Positions 38,866 through 46,596 of a DNA stretch of 64,000 bases are shown here, in pieces. Each line of letters starts with the position of its first letter. Position 1 is the stretch's first letter. Position numbers and translations under genes: made by a program. Source of the stretch: DATARH01 sp963778385 (GTDB lineage Bacteria > Pseudomonadota > Alphaproteobacteria > ATCC43930 > CGMCC-115725); assembly GCA_963778385.1 (NCBI GenBank), contig CAVZUA010000033.1, forward strand, positions 62,001-126,000, written 5' to 3'. The notes beneath the pieces were generated by a model. The model saw only the letters and a program-made list of their open reading frames with translations. It did no database searches and was not told where the DNA came from.

Positions 38866-38955
38866 ATGAGCTGCCCATCATGTGGGGTTGTCGATCTTAA
38901 ATCAGAACAGAGTTACGATATCGCTCCCGGGTACCGTCCGCAAGAAAAATCGTAA
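38866..38955 (+). CDS. 29-residue peptide with CPSCG knuckle
   Basis: ATG at 38,866 follows AGTGAGG with seven-base spacing and opens MSCPSCGVVDLKSEQSYDIA, ending GYRPQEKS. The Cys-x-x-Cys-Gly at the N-terminus looks like half a zinc ribbon. The stop is two bases before the GTG of the XRE gene, so the pair is likely translated together. It may be a genuine microprotein or a truncated zinc-ribbon gene. Confidence 0.5.
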   Translation: MSCPSCGVVDLKSEQSYDIAPGYRPQEKS

Positions 38956-38957
38956 CC

Positions 38958-39173
38958 GTGTTCCGACTTTCTCCAGCTCAATGCAAAATGGCTCGAGCAG
39001 CGATCGGTTGGGGCGTCCGTGATCTGGCTCGGGCCAGCCAAATCTCCCCTGACACCGTCGCGCGCCTCGAGCGGGGCGAAATCCTTCGTGACGGGACAGT
39101 TGCGGCAATACGCAAGGCGTTTGAAGGTGCTGGGATCGAGTTCGTTCCTAACGGTGTGATTGTTCGTTCCTGA
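38958..39173 (+). CDS. Small XRE-family helix-turn-helix regulator
   Basis: The 71-residue protein is a single HTH domain of the type LSPAQCKMARAAIGWGVRDL, ASQISPDTVARLERGE and IRKAFEGAGIEFVPNGVIV. It begins at a GTG. Such stand-alone regulators are common in alphaproteobacterial chromosomes and prophages and are often autoregulatory. Its target is unknown; the phage recombination unit on the opposite strand is one possibility. Confidence 0.8.
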   Translation: MFRLSPAQCKMARAAIGWGVRDLARASQISPDTVARLERGEILRDGTVAAIRKAFEGAGIEFVPNGVIVRS

Positions 39174-39386
39174 AGGCGACCGCGGACCACGCGGTACCGA
39201 GCTGCGGGCCTCGGTAGAACCGAGTCCAGCCAAGGACTGTCCGAGCCCGACGCCGCGCGCGGGCAACTCCGCGCACGATTGCGGCAAGATCGCGTGCGCC
39301 TATCGAATTGTCGCTCGTCGCTGACAGATGTCGCTCTCCACCTGTCTGGACAAGTCGATCACCACGGCTCCTGCGGAGGTCGGGTG

Positions 39387-39437
39387 ATGAAAGGCATCGT
39401 CCTTGCCGGCGGTGCCGGCACGCGGCTCTACGCTTGA
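39387..39437 (+). pseudogene. rmlA: 16-codon stub of rmlA (glucose-1-phosphate thymidylyltransferase)
   Basis: The ATG at 39,387 follows GGAGG and encodes MKGIVLAGGAGTRLYA, the nucleotide-binding N-terminus of RmlA/RfbA, then stops. The next bases show no further homology, so the gene was cut just after its first 48 bases. It is a relic of a dTDP-rhamnose or related sugar pathway. Confidence 0.7.
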
Positions 39438-40175
39438 GATCGTCGCGAGGTAAGGACGCAGGCAGCGCTAATGAGTGACGTCAGAAGCACGCCAACGGGA
39501 CCCCGATCGGCATCTGATCTAGAGCCCTTGGGGCGTCGGTTAATGGATTTTCCCGTTAGCGAACGGGACAGCGTCGCATGCGGAGCGGCGTCACCACCAC
39601 AATTTGACGGAGCCGAGTGCGGGAGAGGTCTATTTGCCTTCCGGGACAAGCGGGAGTGATGGACCGGATCAAGACTCAGGCTTTGAAGCGCCGCCTTCGC
39701 CGCGCGCTTTAAAGCCGACGGGTCAGGACGGTGCGGACAACATTGTCAAAATGAATGCCGGCGCGACCTATTTTTTGCGAAACGGATTTTCGGTCCGACG
39801 TGACCTCTCGCCGTAAGGTCTGAAGCTTGAGCGGGGGAGTGCCCCCTTGATGGTGGACGGTTTCAGGCTGCGGATTGACCGTCTGCCGGGCGTGCTGGCC
39901 CTCGAACTGTACGAAGTTCAGATACCCGGACGGCGCCGAGTTCGTCGTAAAGATGAAGCCCAGCTCGGCGGTGATGTCGGGAATGGCGGCAGGGTCGGGT
40001 GCGAAGCGGCGCGCCAGGTATTGAGGCCGGTCCGGGTGGTAACGCTTCGGATCGGTAACGAGCCCTTGCAGGAGGACGTCACTTTGCCGAACCGCTTGTC
40101 CGCGGGCGCTGCGCAAAAAATTTTCGCAACGTGAGCTACGTCACATCGGTCGAGCGGGCAGTGGATTAATCACTT
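39438..40175. other. Gene-free or unrecognised region
   Basis: Frames are open on both strands but none has recognisable domains or a strong ribosome binding site. A small hairpin GGGGG-AGTG-CCCCC occurs near 39,834-39,847. I see nothing else I can support. Confidence 0.4.
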
Positions 40176-40499
40176 TTGCAATGGAACTGCGCGGAGCCAT
40201 GGCCCGTGGCAACAAGCTATTGGTTGGCGGCACAAATCAGGCGTCTCTTGTTGCAATTCGGTTATATTCCCCTGACTGACGTGCGCCGACTGTTGGCGCG
40301 CATTGGTAGTCGGTTAGGCCAGATCGACGAGCCGCTGTCGCGAGAATACATGCTCAATCCCTTCCCTGGTGGCATTGAGCAAAGAATTCATCGGCTGTGC
40401 CGACGCCGTAGGGTGCTCTTTGATAAATTGGCCGCCGCGGAACTGCGCGCCGAGGCAGACGGCCTCGTCGATGGCGCCCACGATGATGAATTAGAATGA
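40176..40499 (+). CDS. Hypothetical protein, weak support
   Basis: An open frame of 107 residues begins MQWNCAEPWPVATSYWLAAQ and is Leu/Arg-rich, with no domain I recognise and no clear ribosome binding site. It lies upstream of the exoprotein gene in the same direction. It may be spurious. Confidence 0.25.
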   Translation: MQWNCAEPWPVATSYWLAAQIRRLLLQFGYIPLTDVRRLLARIGSRLGQIDEPLSREYMLNPFPGGIEQRIHRLCRRRRVLFDKLAAAELRAEADGLVDGAHDDELE

Positions 40500-40719
40500 G
40501 GCGACAGTCACCTCCGGATAATTCTGAGGATTGGGGGCAGAAGACCAATTCTCACGTCCCGAGTGGACGGCCGGCTGGTCTGGCCCCGTCGGGACGCGGA
40601 CCACGCCACGACAGTGGTCGAACCGGAGCACATTGGGAAAGCGAGACACGCGAATGGGGGACGAAGCAAGACATGGCCTGCGCTTCTATATAACGTCCGC
40701 GTAGGAAACTTGGCGTTTT

Positions 40720-43700
40720 GTGAATATTATTGTGCTCCTCTCGGTGGCTTGTCGGTCGGTGCTTGGGGTGATGGTCAGGGGCTGGGGCATCGCAGCTGCG
40801 CGCCGCATAAATTATCTGCTGCCGGCAGCCGTCGCGTTGCTGGGTTGGATTGCTGTTGCCTCCGGCAACCCGCAAAACGGGCAGGTCGTCGGCGGCCAAG
40901 CGACGATCACCAACAGTGCGCCGAACACGCTGACCATCAACCAGGCGACGCCCAAGGCGGCGATCGACTGGCAAAGCTTCAACATCGCGCCCAACGAAAC
41001 GACGCAGTTTATTCAGCCGTCGGTGAGCGCCGTCGCGCTCAACCGCGTCAAGGCAGGCGATCCGTCGGTCATCGCCGGCCGGCTTACCGCCAACGGCCAG
41101 CTGGTGCTGATCAACCCGAGCGGCATCGTCTTCAGCAAGGGTGCGCAGGTCGACGTCAACGCGCTACTGGCGACGACAACCAACATCACCACGGAAAATT
41201 TCATGGCCGGGCGGATGGTGTTCGACCAGCCGTCAACCGATCCGCGCGCCATGATCGTCAACAACGGCCGGATCACCGTCGCGCAAAAGGGCCTCGCGGC
41301 GCTTGTCGCGCCCGGCGTCGCCAATAACGGCGTCATCGCCGCCAAGCTCGGCAAGGTCGTGCTCGCCGGGGCGGAAACCTACACGATCGACCTGTACGGC
41401 GACGGGCTGATCCAGTTTGGCGTCGGCCCCGCGGTGTCGCACGCCCCACTTGGCGCCGACGGCAAGCAAGTGGCCAGCTTGGTTTCCAACACCGGTAAGA
41501 TCGTTGCGCCGGGCGGCACGGTGCTGCTGACCGCGGATGCGGTCAGCGGCGTCGTCGAACATGTGGTCGACGCGCGCGGCACGATCGCCGCCCCGACCTA
41601 CGGGCAGACCCCCGGCAGCGTGATCATCGACGCCGGTGCCGGCAATGGCGCCGAGTTCAGCGGTCGGATTAATGTTGCTGGTCTAAGGCCCGGACAAAGC
41701 GGCGGAAATGCCACTGTGACGGGCGGCTCGGTAAACCTCGCCAGCAATGCGCGGATCGATGCGCGCGGCAGCAGCGGCGGTGGCAATGTGACGGTGCGCT
41801 CGACCGGCGTCAGCGGGCCGGTGGCCCGCGGCGACAGTCAGACGGCGGGCGATGCGATCGGCGTGGCGATCGCCGCCGGCGCCAAGATCGACGCCAGCGC
41901 CACGCAGAACGGCAATGGCGGCAATGTCTCGGTGTGGTCGGACACGACGACGACCTTCGCCGGCACGATCCTCGCCAACGGCGGGCCGCTTGGCGGCAAC
42001 GGCGGGCTGATCGAGACCTCCTCGCATGGCCGGCTGGTGATCGATCCGAACGCGACGGTGAGCGCCGCGGCGCCGCTCGGCAAGCCCGGGACCTGGCTGC
42101 TCGACCCGGCGGACCTGAAGGCGGCGAATTACAACAACTCCGGCGCCGGCCTGAAATTCAACGCCACGCCGGGCGCCTCCGGCAACAACTGGGTCATGAT
42201 CAACGCCGACGGCACGCTGGCGACCAATACCAGCACCGGCGTCTCCGCCACCCTGCCGATGCTCGCCATCGAGGCGCAATCGACGGTCAACAACGCACAC
42301 CAACTACAATTGCTGGCGGTGAACCCAGGCAATACGCCCGTGGGCACGCTAAGCGGTAGCTATACGCTCGGCCGCACCATCAGTGCCGCCGGGAGTAATG
42401 GCGCCAACAATACGAACGGCGCCGATGTCTGGAGCTGCGTGACTACAGGAGGGTGTACGCCCGGCCCTAGCGGCATCCCGACCGGCTTTGTTCCGATAGG
42501 CGGCAATAGCGCGGCGCCGTTTACCGGCACCTTCAACGGCGCCGGCAACTCGATCTTCGAGCCGACCATGAACTCGGCCCAGGGAAGTGTCGGGTTGTTT
42601 GGCGCGATCGGCGGCACTGGCGTCGTCAAGAACGTGCTGCTGGATTCGGGAATTATCGTGGCAGCGACAAACGGCGCCAGCGTCGGCGCGCTTGCGGGCA
42701 GCAATAGCGGCAATGTCAGCAACGCCTATTCCAGCTCCGGGGTTTCGGTCTCAGACAGCACAACTGTTACCGGTAGTTTTGTCGGTGGATTGGTCGGGAC
42801 TAACGCAGGCTCAATCACGCAGTCCTACGCGGTCGCGAGTTTTGTGACCGGTGGTACCGGTGGCGAGACCGGCGGTCTGGTCGGGGAAAATGGCGGCACC
42901 ATCTCGCAAAGCTTTGCGGCCGTGTCGGTGACGAATGGCGGCGGAGGAAGCGGCGATCTTGGCGGGCTGGTCGGATTCAATGGCGGCTCGATCACGGATA
43001 GTTACGCTTTGGGGCTATTGACCTCCGGTATCGGTGGCAGCAACACGGTTGGCGGTTTGGTCGGGGGCAATTTTGGCTCAATCGCCACCAGCTACGCAGC
43101 CGGCGCGGTATCCGGGACGGCGAACCAGATCGGCGGCCTCACCGGAGGTAATGCCGGATCGGTCACAAATTCCTATTGGGATACGTCGACGACCGGCCAA
43201 CTAACCAACGACAGCGCTCCCGCGATCGGGCTGGCGACCAGCGATTTCCAAGCGGCGCTGCAGACCGGGTTCACAACGCCGCCATGGAACATCCTTCCGG
43301 GGAAGAGTTATCCGTATCTGTGCTGGCAGGTCGGCGGCTGCAGCGGTACCCCGATCGTCATTGCGGGCCGGGTCTATGATGGCCTCGATACGACCGCCCT
43401 CGATGTCGGCGCCGGCAGCACGGTTTTCGCCACAATGCAGGGCGCCGCGTTCAACTTCCCGCAAACCGGCCCGGCGGTGTTTACCGCGGCCAACGGCTAC
43501 TACTATTTCCTCAGCCAGCCCGGCACGGTTCCGGGGAACAGCGCGGTTCTGACCCTTTCGTTCAGCTCCTTCACCGGCAAGGTCGGTGCTGCGCTGGTCG
43601 AGCAAGCGGCCGGCTCGGCGACAAGCGCCGATATATTCGACGACACGCTGCACGCGGTGAATGGGGCGACCAAGTACTCGACCGTTCTGAGCGACTTGTC

Positions 43701-46596
43701 GACTGCGGTTCCTCTTTCGCTCACATCGCTGATCAATGGCGTCAGCAACCTGCAGATCGACGCCACGGCCGGGCTTTCGATCGACACTCCGATGGCCAAA
43801 CTGGACAGCACAGGGGCGTTCAACCGGGTCACGTTGAACACGAACGGTACGCTCGACCAGACCAGCGGTTCGATCATCAACGCCGTCGAGCTATCGATCA
43901 GCTCTACCGGCGCGGTGGATCTGCCCGAGGCGAACACCGTGTCGTTTCTGGCGGGCTCGGTCAGTGATATCGGCGCTGCCTTCGATTTCCGCAACGACTC
44001 GACCTCATTGCTGATTGATCAGGTTGGCTCGCGACGGGGTATCACGACTAACGCCGCCAATATCGTTCTCGTGACGACGACAAGCGGCGATATCGGGATC
44101 ACGCAGTCGATCAACGCCAATAACGGCTCGACCACGCTTGGCGCCTTGCCCGGTCTGATCGGCATCTCCTCGGCGGGCGCGATCATCGAGGATCCGCGCG
44201 TCAGACTGGTCGGTGCGGGTGCAGAGCTGCTCGCCGCCGACCTTATCGACCTTGAGGGCGACAACAAGCTCGGTTCCGGGACCCTTGGGACCCCCGGCAA
44301 TGTCGCGGCAACCGCCGGGCTTATCGCCGGCAATCTCACCAGCGCTGATCCGAATAATTTCTTCGCGTTCGTGAACTTCAATGCCGGCCTTGAGGTCAGC
44401 ACGGTGCAGGTCAGCGCCGGCAGCAGCCCCATCACTCACTTGCCGTCCCAGACCGGCGTCGTCACCGGTGGTGCCGAAATCGATCTGATCGTCGACCAAC
44501 GGGCAATCAGCCCTAACCCCGGTGTCGGGTTGAAGCTCAGTCAGCAGGTCAACGCCAACGGCGGTTCAACCACACTCGGCTCGGCGCCGGGTTTTGTAGA
44601 GTTGATCACCGCCGAAAACGCCGGCGACATTACGCAGACCTCGACCGGCAAGGTCGTTGCCTCGCAACTTTATGTCGAAGCGGACAGCGGCAATGTGGTC
44701 CTGACGGCCAATAACAGAATCGGCGTACAGGATAGCGGCGGCATCGCGACCACGGCCGGCCTCGTATCGGGGTTCGCCTTTGGCAATCTCAGCCTGGTCA
44801 ATTCGAATGCAGGGATCGACGTCGATGTCGTGGGACCGACCTGCGGCTGTTTCACTGCTAGCGGCATTGCCACCTTTGCCGGCGACATCAACCTGGCGAC
44901 CGTTGGTACGGGCGCGATTACTGTCAACCAGCCTCTATCCGCGGGCGCTAACATCAATATCGCCGTCGCGCCGGGCTATGGCTTTACCAACAACTCGACC
45001 GGCGGCGTCCTGTCCTTTCCACCACCCTTAGGTTTCCTCGTAGCGCCCGCCGGTCTCGACACGAGTTTCTCAGGTGGCTCGGTGGTGATCCTCGCGGATC
45101 AAATCAGCCTCGCGAACGGAACGATCAGTACAGTCGATACGTGCGCCTGCGGCTCGGTTTTCGCCGGAGCCGTGGTGCTCGCGCCGGCAACCCCGAGCAA
45201 GGACATCGTCATTGGCGGTAGCGACCCCGCCACGCTGACGCTGGCTCAAAACGATATCGACACGATCACCGCCGGCTCGCTGCAGTTCGGCTACAAGGCC
45301 GACGGGACCGGAACGGCATCGTATACCGGCACGATCAACCCCGGCACGCTGAACATCAACACCGACAATCTGCCGACGTTGCTGCTGGTCACCGCTAGGA
45401 AAGTGACCCAGTCGAGCAGCGACGCCATCACCTACACGGGCTCGACTGCGTTGGAACTGGGCGTCGTGGCGGGCGACACGGTCTCCTTGCTCGGCAACAA
45501 CAGCGTTCCGATTTTGGCCGGGTTTGTCGACGGCGCGGGCAAGTCGTTCACGTTCCAGAACAACGTCCCGGGCGGTGACCTGACGGTCGGCGCGCTCAGC
45601 CGTCAGCAATTCGCGCTGACTATCGACAGCACCACGGGCCTGCCGACGCCGTCCGTGATGAGCAGCAGCTCGCCAAACCCATCTAACCCGCTCAGCGGCG
45701 TGACCACTAATAACGGCGACGTTACGCTTACCGCTTTCAACGGCGGCAACCTGACCCTGGCCAACCCGGTCAATGCCGGCAGCGGCACAGTGACGCTGGG
45801 TGCGACGGGGACGATCACGCAATCGAGCGGTGCGATCCTCACCGCCGGCACGCTCGCAAGCTCGGCGGCCGGAAACGTTACGCTGACCGAACAGAACCAG
45901 GTGGCCGCGCTCGGTCTGAACTCGAACAATGGAACGAGTGCTTTCAGCTTTACCAACGCGAGAGACCTGTCGGTCGCAGCTGATGTCAGCACGTGGAAGA
46001 CGATAACGCTGACGAATACCGGCAACTTGACAATCTCGGCGCCGCTCGCGACCTTGACGCCGGGCGACTCGATTGCGCTGAACATCACCGGGAACATCAG
46101 CGAAGGCCCCGGTGGGTCGATAACCACAACGACGCTGACCGGCAGTTCGGTCGGCGGCGCCACCCTGGGCGGCGACAACCTGGTCGCTACTATCGGCGGC
46201 TGGAGCGACACCGGCGCGGGGTCGGCCGGGTTCGTTCTCCACAATACGCAGAACCTGACCGTCGGCGGCACAATCAGTTCCGTATCCGGGCCCATCGCCT
46301 TGACGACGACCGGGTCTCTCGACCTGCGCGGCGACCTCTCCACCCCCACCGGGATGGTCACGCTGGGCGCAGGCGGCAGTATCTCGCAGGAGTTGGGCAC
46401 GATCACCGCGGCGACGTTGACCGGAAGCAGCGCCGGCAACGCGTCGTTCGGCCAAAGCACCAACAACATCGCCACGCTCGGCGCCTTCAGCACGACGACA
46501 GGTGGCGCCAACGGTGATTTCACGCTGGTCGACGCGCAGCCGAGCAACCTCAGTATCACCGGCGCGGTCAACGCCGGCACCGGGACAATCGCGTGA
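40720..46596 (+). CDS. Two-partner-secretion exoprotein (filamentous haemagglutinin type), N-terminal and central part
   Basis: This part of 1,958 residues holds the signal segment (INYLLPAAVALLGWIAVASG) and the TPS domain that the TpsB pore recognises. The TPS domain runs over about residues 50-200 and includes TINQATPKAAIDWQSFNI and VLINPSGIVFSKGAQVDVNA. A very long parallel beta-helix region follows, with G/N/T/S-rich repeats such as GGLVGTNAGSITQSYAVASF. An ATG at 40,771 is an alternative to the GTG at 40,720. The frame ends at a TGA at 46,594-46,596, but the homologous structure continues one frame over, so this is not the natural C-terminus. No TpsB gene is in the window. Confidence 0.82.
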   Translation: MNIIVLLSVACRSVLGVMVRGWGIAAARRINYLLPAAVALLGWIAVASGNPQNGQVVGGQATITNSAPNTLTINQATPKAAIDWQSFNIAPNETTQFIQPSVSAVALNRVKAGDPSVIAGRLTANGQLVLINPSGIVFSKGAQVDVNALLATTTNITTENFMAGRMVFDQPSTDPRAMIVNNGRITVAQKGLAALVAPGVANNGVIAAKLGKVVLAGAETYTIDLYGDGLIQFGVGPAVSHAPLGADGKQVASLVSNTGKIVAPGGTVLLTADAVSGVVEHVVDARGTIAAPTYGQTPGSVIIDAGAGNGAEFSGRINVAGLRPGQSGGNATVTGGSVNLASNARIDARGSSGGGNVTVRSTGVSGPVARGDSQTAGDAIGVAIAAGAKIDASATQNGNGGNVSVWSDTTTTFAGTILANGGPLGGNGGLIETSSHGRLVIDPNATVSAAAPLGKPGTWLLDPADLKAANYNNSGAGLKFNATPGASGNNWVMINADGTLATNTSTGVSATLPMLAIEAQSTVNNAHQLQLLAVNPGNTPVGTLSGSYTLGRTISAAGSNGANNTNGADVWSCVTTGGCTPGPSGIPTGFVPIGGNSAAPFTGTFNGAGNSIFEPTMNSAQGSVGLFGAIGGTGVVKNVLLDSGIIVAATNGASVGALAGSNSGNVSNAYSSSGVSVSDSTTVTGSFVGGLVGTNAGSITQSYAVASFVTGGTGGETGGLVGENGGTISQSFAAVSVTNGGGGSGDLGGLVGFNGGSITDSYALGLLTSGIGGSNTVGGLVGGNFGSIATSYAAGAVSGTANQIGGLTGGNAGSVTNSYWDTSTTGQLTNDSAPAIGLATSDFQAALQTGFTTPPWNILPGKSYPYLCWQVGGCSGTPIVIAGRVYDGLDTTALDVGAGSTVFATMQGAAFNFPQTGPAVFTAANGYYYFLSQPGTVPGNSAVLTLSFSSFTGKVGAALVEQAAGSATSADIFDDTLHAVNGATKYSTVLSDLSTAVPLSLTSLINGVSNLQIDATAGLSIDTPMAKLDSTGAFNRVTLNTNGTLDQTSGSIINAVELSISSTGAVDLPEANTVSFLAGSVSDIGAAFDFRNDSTSLLIDQVGSRRGITTNAANIVLVTTTSGDIGITQSINANNGSTTLGALPGLIGISSAGAIIEDPRVRLVGAGAELLAADLIDLEGDNKLGSGTLGTPGNVAATAGLIAGNLTSADPNNFFAFVNFNAGLEVSTVQVSAGSSPITHLPSQTGVVTGGAEIDLIVDQRAISPNPGVGLKLSQQVNANGGSTTLGSAPGFVELITAENAGDITQTSTGKVVASQLYVEADSGNVVLTANNRIGVQDSGGIATTAGLVSGFAFGNLSLVNSNAGIDVDVVGPTCGCFTASGIATFAGDINLATVGTGAITVNQPLSAGANINIAVAPGYGFTNNSTGGVLSFPPPLGFLVAPAGLDTSFSGGSVVILADQISLANGTISTVDTCACGSVFAGAVVLAPATPSKDIVIGGSDPATLTLAQNDIDTITAGSLQFGYKADGTGTASYTGTINPGTLNINTDNLPTLLLVTARKVTQSSSDAITYTGSTALELGVVAGDTVSLLGNNSVPILAGFVDGAGKSFTFQNNVPGGDLTVGALSRQQFALTIDSTTGLPTPSVMSSSSPNPSNPLSGVTTNNGDVTLTAFNGGNLTLANPVNAGSGTVTLGATGTITQSSGAILTAGTLASSAAGNVTLTEQNQVAALGLNSNNGTSAFSFTNARDLSVAADVSTWKTITLTNTGNLTISAPLATLTPGDSIALNITGNISEGPGGSITTTTLTGSSVGGATLGGDNLVATIGGWSDTGAGSAGFVLHNTQNLTVGGTISSVSGPIALTTTGSLDLRGDLSTPTGMVTLGAGGSISQELGTITAATLTGSSAGNASFGQSTNNIATLGAFSTTTGGANGDFTLVDAQPSNLSITGAVNAGTGTIA

